This document shows, one piece after another, positions 24,476 through 36,446 of a DNA stretch of 64,000 nt. The translations under genes were made by a program, and so were the position numbers. Location: contig JAECUM010003228.1 of NCBI GenBank assembly GCA_016617855.1, forward strand, positions 1-64,000. The letters are read 5' to 3'. Under the pieces are notes generated by a model that did not search any database, had not been told where the DNA came from, and worked only from the letters and a program-made list of their open reading frames with translations. Position 1 is the stretch's first letter, and each line of letters opens with the position of its first letter. Source of the DNA: Megalonaias nervosa. Lineage: Eukaryota; Mollusca; Bivalvia; Unionida; Unionidae.

Positions 24476-27400
24476 TTTTCATGTGGTCATTTTTCATGTG
24501 GTGTGTCTAGGGCAGCTGATGCCTGGTGGAGCCCAACCCTCTCCAGGCCTGACCACAGCCGATTTCCTCCAACTAGGTGGCTCGCCTTGGTCATGAACAC
24601 GTAGCCGTTGAGCTGTTTGATAGCCTTTCTGCTTGGCCGTTGACTTTGTCTCAGAAGTTCTTCCGCCCAGTGATGCCGTGTTAACATCACACTATTTATC
24701 CATAGCTGGAAGACTCGTGGGGGGCGGGAGCGTCTATTTTCCCGTGCAAATCTGGAGGACTTGCCCACTGCCACTACATGAAAAATGACAACCATTACTC
24801 ATCCCATACCGGCTCAGTCGTTGCCCGGGTCAACAAGGGCCGCGCCTTCCGTCGTGCACCAGGACGGAAGTGGAAAGTATGCGACTGGTGCTCAGAGCAG
24901 CAAGATCCGTGTCAGGAACAACATCACCATTGGCACCTGGAATGTGAGAACACTGAGAGCAGCAGGAAAGCTTGAGGAGCTTACATATGAAATGAACAGA
25001 TACCGCTGGAACATCCTAGGACTCTGTGAGATACCATGGAAGAACATTGGAGAAACAACTACTTTGGAAGGCCACAAACTGTACTTCAGTGGCAGAGAGG
25101 ACAAACATGAGCAGGGAGTTGGGCTCCTTGTCAACAAGGACAGCGTGAGTTCTGTCATGGGATGTCGGCCAGTCTCCAGCCGGCTCATCACCATCCGCCT
25201 CAGGGCAACTCCATTCAACATCACCATCATACAGGCATACGCCCCAACATCAGACTATGATGACGCAGATGTGGAAGATTTCTATGACCAGCTACAAGAA
25301 GTTGTGGATAAAACACTGAAGAAAGACATTCTGGTTGTGCAAGGCGATTGGAATGCCAAGACAGGTGAGGATGCTTGCATGAACTGGAAAGGAACATGTG
25401 GGCGCTGCTGCAATGCACAAACCAACGAGAGTGGCCTGAGGCTCCTGGAATTTGCTAGTTACAACGACCTTATGCTGGCAAACACCTTCGGCCAACACAA
25501 AGTATCCAGAAGATGGACATGGCACAGTCCAAGCGGAGACCATCACAGTCAGATCGACTACATCATGGTGAAGAGGCGCGTACAGTCAAGTGTAAACATC
25601 GCAAGACTCAAAGCTTTCCCCGAACGGACATTGGAAGTGACCACGATCTGGTGATGATGACCTTCAGGCTACATCTAAAGAAGGTCAAGAAAGAGAGCCA
25701 CATAAGAATAAAGTTTGATCTCGAGAAACTGAAGGATCCCGAAGTAGCAGAAGCCTTCCGGGCAATGATTGGTGGGAAATTTGCACCGCTCACCATCCTC
25801 GACGCTGACGATACAGACATGGACACGTTGATCACCACCTTTAATACAGCAATGACCGAAACAGCCAGCGAGATCCTTGGTAGACATCGCCCAGTCAAGA
25901 AGCCATGGGTCACAGCTGAGGTCCTGAACCTGTGTGACAAGAGGAGGGAGCTGAGGAAGAAAAAGAATGATACAGAAGGGCAGAGCAGTACAAGGCAGTC
26001 AACCAGGAAGTCAAGAAAAGCCTGAAAAAAGCAAAAGAGAACTGGATAGAAGAACAGTCCAAAGACACTGAAGGAAACTTTAAAAGGAACAACAGCAAGA
26101 AAGCGTACCAAGTGGTCCAAGATCTAACAAGCACAAAACAACGGCGAGTTACCTCCTTACTGGACAAAGCCGGCAACTGCCTCACAGAAGAAAAAGACAT
26201 TCTGAAAAGATGGACAGAGTACTGCGCAGAACTTTACAACCACCGAGCCACAATAGATCCAGAGGTACTGAACGTCCCTCCAGCAACTGACAATGACAAC
26301 CACCCTATCCTATGTGAAGAAGCAGAAGCAGCAGTGAGATCGCTGAAAAAGAGGAAGTCAGCAGGATTGGACAACATCCCAGCAGAACTGGTCCAACCAG
26401 GGGGAGAAGCAATGATTAGCGCCCTGACAAACATCTGTAAAAAGATCTGGCAAACAGGAGTATGGCCATCGCCGTGGACCCAATCACTGATCATCATCCT
26501 CCCGAAGAAAGGCAACTTGCAACAGTGTCAAAACCACCGTACAATCAGTCTTATAAGCCATCCAAGCAAAGTCATGTTGAAGATACTGCTGAGCAGACTA
26601 AAGCCACAGGCTGAAAAGATCATTGCCGAGGAGCAGGCAGGTTTCAGAGCAGGGCGCGCACAACAGAGCAGATCTTCAACCTCAGGATATAGTGTGAGAA
26701 ATACCTCCAACACCAGCAGGATCTGTACCATGTCTTCATGGGTTTCAAGAAGGCATTTGACAGCATATGGCATGCAGCCTTGTGGGCGACCATGAGACTG
26801 TACAACATCAATGCCAACCTCATTACAGTAATAGAGCACCTCTATGACAAGGCCACCAGTGCAGTATACTTCAATGGCAGCATAGGGGACTGGTTCAGAA
26901 CAACAGTTGGAGTCAGACAAGGCTGTCTGCTCTCTCCCACATTATTCAACATCTTTCTGGAGAGAATCATGGCTGACGTACTTGAAAAGCATGAAGGGAA
27001 CAGTCACCAACTTACGTTTTGCCGACGACATTGATGGACTAGCAGGAAATGAGCAAGAACTAGCTAGCTTAGTAGAGAGCCTCGACAAAACCTCTGCAGC
27101 CTATGGCATGGAAATCAGTGCAGAGAAGACAAAAATGATGACCAACAACACCAAGGGCATCAGCACTGACATCAGGGTCCAAGGTACGAAGCTAGAAACA
27201 GTCCAGAGCTTCAAGTATTTGGGGGCAATTGTAACAGATGAAGGATCGAAGCCTGAAGTACTCTTCAGGATTACGCAGACAACAGCAGCGCTGACAAAAC
27301 TAAAGCCCATCTGGAGCGACAAGAACATCGCGCTCAGTTCAAAGGTCAGACTGATGCACTCACTGGTGATCTCCATATTTCTCTATGTCTGTGAATCATG

Positions 27401-27825
27401 GACCATAACAGCTGACTTAGAGAAAAGGATACAGGCCACAGAGATGAGATGCTTCCGAAAGATCCTCGGCATTTCATACAAAGACCGTGTCACCAATGAA
27501 GACATACGGCAAAGGATCAGACAAGCCATTGGGCCTCACGAAGACCTCCTGACCACAGTGAAAAAATGTAAACTGCAGTAGTATGGGCATGTCTCACGAT
27601 CATCAGGACTTGCCAAGACAATCCTGCAAGGCACTGTACAAGGAAGAAGAATGAGAGGCAGGGAGAGAAAGAGGTGGGAAGACAACATTCGGGAGTGGAC
27701 AGACTTGACACTGGGTGACTCACTGAAAAAGATGGAAAATCGAGAGGAATGGAGGAAGATGGTTGTCCGGTCTCATGCGGTGCCCCAACAGTTACCAGAC
27801 TACGGGACTGATGATGATGATGATG
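24476..27825 (+). mobile_element. RTE-clade LINE, near full length
   Basis: A 3.35-kb element bounded by an exact 11-bp duplication ACATGTAGCAT at 24465-24475 and 27826-27836. It has a roughly 300-bp 5' leader, one endonuclease-reverse transcriptase frame broken into pieces, almost no 3' UTR, and a (GAT)n tail. That layout, and the basic C-terminal block (RRMRGRERKRWEDNI...W), match RTE/BovB-type LINEs, often annotated as craniofacial development protein 2-like. It lies antisense to SLAIN inside its last intron. Minus-strand open frames across it are shadows. Confidence 0.93.
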
Positions 27826-27833
27826 ACATGTAG
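24785..27833 (+). pseudogene. RTE endonuclease-reverse transcriptase, frameshifted
   Basis: Pieces run in frames 2 (24785-25640), 1 (to about 25980), 0 (to about 26670), 2 (to about 27010) and 0 (to 27833), so at least four frameshifts plus one stop (27579-27581). The N-terminal AP-type endonuclease shows GTWNVRTL, GLCEIPWK, QGDWNAKTG, SQIDYIM and GSDHDLV, the usual catalytic set. The RT domain shows KSAGLDNIPAEL, LPKKG, EEQAGFRAGR, FKKAFDSIWH, GVRQGCLLSPTLFN, the catalytic FADD and YLGAIVTDEG. A C-terminal basic block ends near the GAT tail. The first ATG at 24785 gives a conventional endonuclease start. In intact relatives this single protein nicks the target and primes reverse transcription. 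The modest number of lesions implies fairly recent insertion. Confidence 0.92.
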
Positions 27834-27836
27834 CAT

Positions 27837-28708
27837 ATAAACAACTATAGCCACATGCTACTGGCAACAATATCAGTGTGTAGTTTAGTGATAACGTGTT
27901 TGTTGACAATGGGATATAGATCAAACAAGGACTACCATTTTTTATACGTTTAACTTGTATTTTCTAAAGGGATGTGAATTTTATAACATATGATCTATAC
28001 TCTAATTATTGGAGATCTCGTCAGGGTTGGATCAAGGGCCCCACCACCATCCCGCTAAAAGTACATGTACACACAAACGTACAGTCACTTGTCACTTGAA
28101 ATTTGAACATTGTTTTATTCTTACGCACATTTATTGGGCATAATGAATACTTTGAGTAAATAGACATATATACTTTTGCATTGGTGCCCTTTTGAGGAAA
28201 GTCTGGGCCCTTTTGAAAATCTGGACACCCCCCCAAACACTTGACCTGATCCACCCCTCCTCATGCATATGGTAACTATCAAAGCAAACTGTTTCAAATC
28301 AGTCAAGTATAAATGAGATTTTGTTGTAAAATGTTTGACGTTTATTGTTTCTTGTCGTTCTTTTTTGAAACAAGATATCTGGCCGCAAAGATGCTTATTC
28401 ACATTTTTATTTCCCTATGAACTGCCTCATCCCCTTGGTAGTCTCTCTACCAGTTATCATGATTTTCTCACATAACCAAAACCTCAGTTATTTAAGTACA
28501 TGTACATGTGCCATGTAATGACAATTATAGATCCACATAAGACTTTGGCCAACAATTTTTAATGTGTCTGACAGGACCCTTAAGATGGGGTTTTAATGCA
28601 TAATTTTTAATTTTATTGCATCAGCGAGGCACATTTGTGCATTATCGGAACCCCTGCAAATATAGAAATCCACTAAATACTATTGAAAGAAAGTAAATTA
28701 TGTTTCTT
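27837..28708. other. Intronic DNA, no gene recognised
   Basis: No motif or repeat assignable. A short richer stretch around 28020-28260 (GGGCCCCACCACCATCCC) has no supported coding frame. Confidence 0.45.
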
Positions 28709-28716
28709 GGAGAATA

Positions 28717-28867
28717 CTTACCCAAACACATTATGTTAGAAATATTAGTTTGCTACCTCGCAAATCCAGCACTACTTAAAGACAAAAATAGTCTTTTTCT
28801 ATTTCAATAGACAAAGGGCAATAACTCTTTGCCTATTACCTCCCCCTGGTACTGCAAGGTGTGGCTA
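28717..28867. repeat. DIRS-like inverted terminal repeat, left
   Basis: Aligns with the reverse complement of 31681-31830, sharing the central AAGGGCAATA and ATTACCTCC phrases, with moderate divergence and small indels. Confidence 0.75.
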
Positions 28868-29198
28868 GATTTTAGCAGATCAAGATACTAATGAGAATGC
28901 TTGCATGGCGGGGTGGTTGGAAGAATTTTTAAGTAATGTGATTGAGTAAGTATTCTCTTAAAAATTTCTTTCTCTTTCAAATACATTCCCCAATCACATT
29001 ATGTTAGGATAATAAGCAATAGGAGGAGGAGATGCTGAGCATCCAACCTGTACCTTGGGTATCCTTCTAGGGAAGAATAGCTGGATTCCCCATGTGAACG
29101 ATAATCTGTTCTCATAATTACATAAGCAACACAGCTTAGGGTCACTTGACCTGTGACCCTAACATACATTCAGAAGATGAATACTGAAATCTTCTTAC

Positions 29199-29650
29199 CT
29201 ATAAAATTTCACCAGTGAATCTAGTTAAGCTAACAGGCTGTGTTGATTGATCTAGTTGGGTCTTGTGGCTGTCTGTGCTGCCGCCACTGGACCTACCAGA
29301 TCCAAGGTTTGTCAAGGTTTGCCTCTGCAATGCTAAATCTCTGAGATGAAGGTTTGAGAAGGTTGACTTGGCATGCCAACCAACAGCTATTATATCTTGG
29401 ATCAAAATCGAAGAGAGCGAGTGAGTGACGACTCTTTGCTCAACGATAGATGATATTTTGGGCTACAAAGTCTGGTTGTGTCCAGAGAACCACTGAACCC
29501 TCCGATCTGAACTGAAAAGAGTTTGGGTTGATATAAACGGCATGCAGCTCACTTACTCTGAATGCAGAAGCTAAAGCTATCAGGAAACATGACTTGGATG
29601 ATAGTGACTTTAGTGAAATCTGGGCTACAGGTTTGAAGGGATTCAAACTG
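29199..29650 (-). pseudogene. DIRS-type tyrosine recombinase remnant
   Basis: Minus-strand frame 29646-29440 begins with the recombinase box A region, containing SSKSCFLIALASAFRVSELH (family form: lLaLASakRvSeLhal, with the catalytic Arg), then FRSEGSVVLWTQPDFV. After a stop and an apparent internal deletion, 29405-29199 holds the C-terminal block IIAVGWHAKSTFSNLHLRDL, matching the family's aWksxsTFxxfYLrDl. The HxxR segment between them is not seen, so the enzyme would be inactive. This domain integrates circular DIRS cDNA without target duplication. Confidence 0.8.
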
Positions 29651-30181
29651 AGCCATGGTAAAACTCTGGATTGGTTCCATTTGGAAACAGAGTATGGGAT
29701 TTTGGTTAATTGAGTACAAAAAGGACTGAAAGATCAGATAGGTCTATATCAGGCCTACAATCATGTCTGCCAGAATGTGTCCAATATCATGGGGCAGTAG
29801 CATTTGATACAGTTTGGAGCCAACTTTTTCTCCTCAAAGAGCCAGAGAAAAAGTCAGCCAGTTAAGGGATTATGTCATGCAGAGGGACAATGTTTTGTTA
29901 TGGCACCAGTCCCTGAAAACACACCACTTTCCCTCATAAGCCTTCAGAGTGGAGGGACTTCTTGCTCTCAAGACTCTCTCCACAAATGAATTTAACTGTT
30001 TGTCTCACAAGGCTGAACTGATAAGAACTGAGCACGTAGAAGAGTATGGTCCAGGCAGGGAAGGACCACCCATGACCATGGCTACTGGAGAAGATTCAGG
30101 TTGGCTGGAATCTTCCTGGACAGATCTATCACTAGAACAGGTAGATTGGTGGCCCAGGATTTTTCCCATCTATTAGAATCA

Positions 30182-30731
30182 TCATGCGATTCTGACTTCT
30201 GGATTATTTTTGGAACCAACACCGTGGGAGGGGAGGCAAATGGCTATAACCCTTCCAAAAAATGATTGACAGCACATCCACGACCCAAGCTTTTGGGTCT
30301 GGAACTGGAGAGCCAAGGTGGGTAGCTTATGATTCCACCTTGTCACAAAGAAGTCAAACACCAGACGCCCCCATAGTGTGCAAATCCGAGTAAGGACTGC
30401 TCGATGAAGAGACCATCCTGTGTGAAGAATTTGACCTCTTCCGGATAGAATGTCAGCTAAGACACTGAGTCTGCTGGTAAATGTGTCTGATTTGTACATT
30501 GATATGGAGATTGTTGCACAAACATAGAAACTGCCAAATCAGAACATATAGGCTGGGAGAACTGTTGCCTCCCTGTTTGAGATAGGTCACCACCACAGTT
30601 GTCAGACCAAATGAGGACCATTTTTGCCATAAAGTCGATCTTTCCAGAACTGAACAGTGTTGATTACAGCCTTCAGTTCTAGGATGTTGATGTGTAGAGG
30701 CTGTTCCCTGGTTCCCATGTGTCACTGACAA
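30182..30731 (-). pseudogene. DIRS-type RNase H remnant
   Basis: On the minus strand, a frame with LHIN, then a LELKAVIN-like stretch and VQFWKDRLYGK after frame changes, leads into DTFTSRLSVLADILS. It then runs through WSLHRAVLTRICTLWGRLVF and FFVTRWNHKLPT, and, in other frames, the FVSP / AWAVDALS region. This is the motif order of DIRS RNase H. Several frameshifts and stops are present. It sits directly upstream of the tyrosine recombinase remnant, as expected for this order. Confidence 0.78.
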
Positions 30732-31680
30732 TAGTGATTGTCAGCAACAGGTGGAAACCCCAAATTAGATGGCTGGTGGTGGTGCGATTGTATTATGCAT
30801 TCAATCTAATGGATCCGGTACAAACCCCATACCTCCAGACTTATAGGCCTGAAGATCATGCTCAGATGTGCAGGGGGGACGTGCGCCACTGGGTTGCTTA
30901 AAATTGGGGAACACTGCCCCAATGAGTTTGAGTTGACTGGGCCATCCTCTCAAAAGGTCTCCCATACTGGATGGTTGGTGATAGCTGTACAGCTGTTGAT
31001 GGCTGGACAGCCAGTAATGATGCAGTGGTAAAAGGAGGTGGATCCAATTTGATCCGATAGGAACCCCATGCGCCCTGAATCAATATCGCCAACAGTGAAT
31101 CTTAGATTGTCTTCCTTGACTTATTTCGTCTCTCCTTCCCTTCAATGCTGAAATGGACTATGGCTTTGAACTTGCATTTCATGCATTTAGTAAATATTTC
31201 TCCTGAAATGACACAAGAAGAGAAAACAAAGCACTGATCAGCAAATTAGTATGTGACTAACTAGCAGGTAGCCCAGACTTCCTCTGACCACATATTTACA
31301 AATGCTCTATATGACAGACAGTGAATAAACAAAACGAGTCAGGGTTCACTTTGAAGCTCTTAAGTTGCATAAATAACATTTAAATGACATTCTGTTGAGA
31401 AGACACAAGAAGAGAAACTGAAGCATAAATTGGTAATTCAAGAAGTTACTAACTTGCTAATATAAATATATTCTCCATTACTAACAAAGGAATTGAAAAA
31501 GTCAGTGTTGCATTCGAAACTTATAGACTAGGATTTTAACTTGTCCATTTCTATTATCTAGCTGACCGTTCTACTAAATCCAAAAGGAACATTGGATGAG
31601 TCAATTTGAACACCAAAATGGTTTGGATTGGCACAGGATAAACTGGATGATGTTATCCAGTACAGCAGCAAAGTAAAAAA

Positions 31681-31830
31681 TTAGCAACACCAAGCGGTGC
31701 CAAAAGGAGGTAATGGGCAAGAGCTATTGCCCTTTTGCCTATTAAACAAATAATGATGATTTTCGTCTTTTAGTAGGGCTGGATTCACGAGGAAGGAGGC
31801 TAATATTTCTAACATAATGTGAGTGGGGAA
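31681..31830. repeat. DIRS-like inverted terminal repeat, right
   Basis: Reverse-complement partner of 28717-28867. The open frame on its minus strand is a by-product of the repeat. Confidence 0.75.
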
Positions 31831-31850
31831 TGTATTCGAAGGAGAAATTG

Positions 31851-33741
31851 GTTTGCATGTTTTATTTTTTTGCCTCAACAGTCAAATGCCCCAACAATCA
31901 CAAAGAGGAAACTGCATAAAAATAATTAAACTTCTTAGATATATATTACAATCAGGTTACTGACACATCATTTCCATATGACTGATTAGCTTTTACTATT
32001 GTGATATAAATTTTGTTTTTTTATATATTTCCTTACACAAATGAATAAATAATAAGACACATGTGGATACAACCACATAGAACGCATCAAAATTGTTGAA
32101 CATTTAAGATCCAACAATTTTTTTCATTATTATTCATTTCAACAATATGCAGAGGTCAGATTAATTAGGAACAATTACCAAACAACTACAACGTGCCAAG
32201 TCAGATTGATGTGTTAAAAATGCACCTTTCCCACACTGAAATTGACATCATCTTCTGATGCTAAAATTTTATAACTGTGCTACAATGGTCACTATCTTTA
32301 TTAAGTTTTCCAAGGGTTATATTATTTGAAACAATTTTATCTTGTGAAGAATGAAAGAATTTTAAAAATGCTCCAATTCGAAAGAACAATTAACGACCAG
32401 ACCCATACAGTATGAATGCAGTCAGAATTGAACTAAAGTTTGTAGCTGTGTACCTGTATATTCAGCCTCATGACTGGATTGTTACTTTAAAAGGACTCAA
32501 TACATGGTTCGCATGTAAGTGCAAATTCAGTGGGGATTTTTGTTCCATTTTTAAACAGAAGCTGCTGTCATCAGGAATTTGATTGTCCATACCTCAGATG
32601 AACACTTTTCATGTTTAAACAGTAGGATCACTTTGCACTGTTCAAGTGAAGAGCAACAAGGTTTCATCAAGCCAGTATGTAAGTTTGTTCAGATTTTTTT
32701 GAATAAAGAAAAAGCATAAACTTTTTGCAAAAGGTGTCAGTCAGCCTTGTGTACATGAAAAAAAATACAGTAGTATTACTACAGTTTTCGAGGCATTGTG
32801 AATATGCAAATACTAAAATTTGATTCGGCATTATATCTATTACATAATCTTCATTAGAACTAGGAAGTGTGTATAATCATCTGATAGCGACTTAGAAAAA
32901 TTGCTCTCTCCCTTCCTCTTTCTCTCTCTCCTTGCTGGGGTCATACACAGTAAGCCATGCCCATTTGAGTGACCACATCCACTGTGGTGGTCATCCTTGA
33001 CGACTCTGGGAGAAAGCATGGTGTGCAGAGCAATTCTCTGCAAGCAGCAGCAGCAACTCTGTCAAGACATGTGGAGAGATGGTGGAGGTTTTTTTTTTTC
33101 TTTAATCCTCTCCATTTTCTCTCTACTCCACTTTAATGCATGGGGTTCCAAAAAATACACATAAGCTGTACTGTATACAAACTCTACAACATTAAAAGAA
33201 TTAAATAAAGGTTATCTCATATTTCACATAAAGAAAGCTGTGCAGTGGCAGACAGTTTTATTCCATGCACATATCAAGTAAGTATCTACAAAGCAACCGC
33301 AAAAATTATAATTTAACTAATTACGTGTAGTTTAAGTAATACACAATGCATTCTTCTCTGGCCCCTTGCTGGGCCCCTCTTTGTCTACTATGATTTCTCA
33401 GCCCAGACATGTCATTGTAGCCAATATATGTTAATAGGCTAGAAACTGTATTTAGATATGTTATCAAGTTGAAACAATCAAATGAGTTGGTGCATGTGAT
33501 CAAACACTGTGTCAGTTAGGGCCGCATTCATATAGCAGCTGGGACGTCTGTGTAGATGCTGCATTTAATTTAACATTATTTGCAGAAAGAAAATGGATTT
33601 AGAGTCTCGGCATCAAACTATTCTTATGGATTTGTGCTGGATTTGAATCTGTCTACACTGGGACAATGTTAACAACATGGCTGACATGAATCGGTGAAGC
33701 AGCCATTACAGTAGAGTCAACCCTTTTGCTCACCCAGGCTC
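31851..33741. other. Intronic DNA, no gene recognised
   Basis: No coding motif. A pyrimidine-rich patch (CTTCCTCTTTCTCTCTCTCC) lies near 32910-32932. Confidence 0.45.
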
Positions 33742-33918
33742 GTCATCAATGGCCAACTATGATGTGACATAGTCTCTGCCAAAGCTTAAACAAGAACTTT
33801 CTTGACAAAGCATTCATTTCAGCCCAGTAATCCTGGGCTGAAATGAATGCTTTGTCAAGAAAGTTCTTGTCTAAGCTTTGGCAGAGACTATGTCACATCA
33901 CAGTTGGCCACTGATGAC
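33742..33918. repeat. Long hairpin, 86-bp arms, 5-nt loop
   Basis: 33742-33827 is the reverse complement of 33833-33918 with only a few mismatches, around the loop TAATC. It abuts the left 575-bp inverted repeat at 33915. No coding frame. Confidence 0.93.
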
Positions 33919-34489
33919 ATGAATGGTTGTTAAACTAAATTTGATTAGTATGTTCGGTCCAGCTACAAGCATTCTGTGTTAGTTTTATCTTTGCATCAAG
34001 GAAGTTTTACAAATAAGTGTTTAAAATATGGGATACCTAGAACCCCAAAATCATTTATTCCCAGTGTGGTTCATCCTCAGATGATGATTTAATTTGGCAA
34101 ATAATACCTCAATGTAGTGATGATGACAGAGATTTTCAAAGTTATAAACTATATCAGATTATTGGAGCTGGGGATGTGTTTATGAAGATTACAATGAGTG
34201 ATTTTGAAGCTGAAAATAATGTTGAATATTAATCCAATATACATGCTGGATGGACAATTTCAGTGGTATTTCAAATTTAAATGTAGAAAAGGCAAAATGC
34301 CAAACCTAATTAAAACACAAACAGTATAAAAGTAGAGTGCAATATTGATTTCTTTTTCATATGGAATTTAGCCCAGCAGAATCTTGTGCTACAAAACTAT
34401 GTTGATCAAAATATCTCTGTCTTACAAATGACACTGCGACATTGATGGACCTTAAGCCCTTATATGGCATTATGGAGTATATAAATCTG
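33915..34489 (+). repeat. 575-bp inverted repeat, left arm
   Basis: Reverse complement of 37654-38228 over the full 575 bp with only about ten substitutions seen and no length difference. It begins TGACATGAATGG and ends GTATATAAATCTG. Inside, a plus-strand frame of about 55 codons (GSSSDDDLIWQ ... AENNVEY, then stop) looks protein-like but was not recognised. See findings. Confidence 0.95.
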
Positions 34490-34597
34490 TGTAATGTGTA
34501 ATTTGTGTTTTCGGGGAATGTAGCACCAACACTGGATACTGATAGTCAGCCAATTCTCAGAACGGACAAATTCGCCCATGCGCAACCAAAGTTCCTC

Positions 34598-35392
34598 AGA
34601 CCTGCCAACCCTGACGAGTCCATCTCAGTAAGGCAGCTGATTTTTTTCCATAAGACTGACCAGTTTTCAGTAAGCTTTAACAAAATATCAATAACTACTA
34701 CTGTAAAGCTGGAAAATGTAATTAAAAGTTTGATGCAGCAATGATAAACATTATGTTCAACTGAAAAGTTTGTAAAGTACGTGTTGACTTTATTTACCAC
34801 TAGTACAGTAGCACAAACTTTAGTTCCAAACCCTATGCAACTCAATGGCTTGTTGCTATCTCTCAACTTGACTTAATTCTTGGAAATTCTTTTTCCATTT
34901 CACATGACGATGGCAATCATATCTCCCGCCACGAGACATACTCAAATTGGCATGTGATGTCCAATAAACGTACTTGTGTCCTTTCCTGCTTTAATTCACA
35001 AGAGTCTGAATACTCCTTTTTATTCTTCTGTGTCGATTATTAACACTTTTCTAGAAGCTTATTTTCCCTTTTGTCTTAAACATGCATTGCATTCTGGACA
35101 CCATTTTAAAAAAATTCTATAATCCACAGTTTGATCATGCAGACACTTTGCATGAACAAATAGGTGCAGTTTAAAGTGTCTGGGGTGTTGCTTTAAAGTT
35201 AGTTTGGTTCCCTGACTAATTTCACTAATTCTAATATGAAACCTGGGTCCAAATCAAACACGGACAAACCAATTATCTGGATTTTTTGGCAACAATCATT
35301 TCTCTGTAGTTTTTGCTTGTATGCCATAAGTCTGTATTTTAAGGGTAATTTTCGTAAGACTTACAGCAAAATTGTAAGAGTTGGCAGTTCTA
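34598..35392. repeat. Repeat B, copy 2 (uninterrupted)
   Basis: Same orientation and order as copy 1, without the SINE. The junction phrase AAGTCTGTATTTTAAGGGTAA shows the empty-site arrangement matching the copy 1 insertion point. It lies between the 575-bp inverted repeat arms. Confidence 0.82.
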
Positions 35393-36446
35393 GTTCTTTC
35401 AACACAGCCTAATGGTTTGACAGTTATGCTATTGTTGACAGCAGTGGTGGCATTGCAAAATATGGTAGCTACGTTAACTGCAAATATTCACTCCTTGACT
35501 GACTCTAGAATATTGGCATGAGGGAAGCACGGACCCATCTGATACACTATTCTTCAGGGCATGCAGAATCACTGCCGCTGGATGTCTCCATCTTGGACAA
35601 CAATGCAGCGCTAGGAGAAGACAACTTCCATCACTTCTGTGATGGTCGCAACATAATCTCAGATCTGTTTGGGCTAACTTCAGCCAATTTTGTTAAAACA
35701 ATCTATGGATACACAGCGGAGTACTTGCCGTTCATGGAGACAGTGCATCCAAATCTTCACAAATAAATTCAAGAAGATGCACATATTCTTCCAGCTCTCA
35801 TCTTATGGGTTTGGTTGGGATGATGTCACTTGCTTAGCGACCTACTTTCCGCCATATTGTGTGGTCACCTAGATTAATAGCAGCTGTTTTCACCTCAGCG
35901 GTAGTAACTATGTATTGAAAATGCCCAGATGTGAAAATGTGCCCGTCTTCAGACCCAACCTATGCAGAGGAAATCCCAGAGTAGGTCCCAGAACTATCGA
36001 CATTAACAGACTGGGAGTAATATTGCCCAATTTACTATAAATTGCTCTTTCTCATAGAAAAGGTATGTCAGAAGCGAGTAGTCTACTGAAAATAGGAGAT
36101 TAGCAGCACAGGGTTCATACAGTTATCCTGCTATAATTTCAAAGAAATGCAGCCCTTTTCTTATTTGATATAATACATAGAGAGAGTCAAACAAGAAGAT
36201 AGATCAAGAATATTTCCTTAAGACAACTATTAAAAAGATTCAAACACAAAGACCAGGCATTGATTAATGCAAACAGACAAATCAAAATTATGTTTGAATT
36301 ACAAACAGAGAGAATATCTGGGCAAAATGTAAACTTCTTTCCTTTTCCAAAACAAAACAGTACAACAAATTTGGCAGTACCTCAAAAACTCTTTGACAAA
36401 AGCTTGTGAAAACAAAGATATCAATTTTAGTTACTGATTATACTTG
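35393..36446. other. Intronic DNA; one unassigned plus-strand frame
   Basis: A plus-strand frame at 35518-35766 (82 codons, containing NNAALGEDNFHHFCDG) has protein-like composition, but no family was recognised and it has no clear splice borders. It is possibly an old mobile-element fragment. Nothing else is supported. Confidence 0.3.

Larger units (their letters stand above)
28710..31850 (-). mobile_element. DIRS-like retroelement with inverted terminal repeats, internally deleted
   Basis: Minus-strand coding traces run in the order RNase H (30.7-30.2 kb) then tyrosine recombinase (29.65-29.2 kb). They are enclosed by inverted repeats of about 150 bp, at 28717-28867 and 31681-31830, sharing ACATTATGTTAGAAATATTAG and ATTACCTCC. 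Inverted termini plus a tyrosine recombinase define the DIRS order, which lacks a DDE integrase. Full-length DIRS elements are usually about 5-6 kb; this is 3.1 kb, and the reverse transcriptase was not recognised, so large deletions are likely. A second ACATTATGTTAGG copy lies at 28992-29007, and a 12-bp inverted pair GAGAATACTTAC lies at 28710-28721 and 28946-28957. Confidence 0.75.

Noticed and set aside
24892..26920. Large minus-strand ORFs across the RTE LINE (for example 25608-26120)
   Set aside because: Antisense shadows of the endonuclease-RT frame. Hydrophobic runs come from the complement of Lys/Glu-rich codons.
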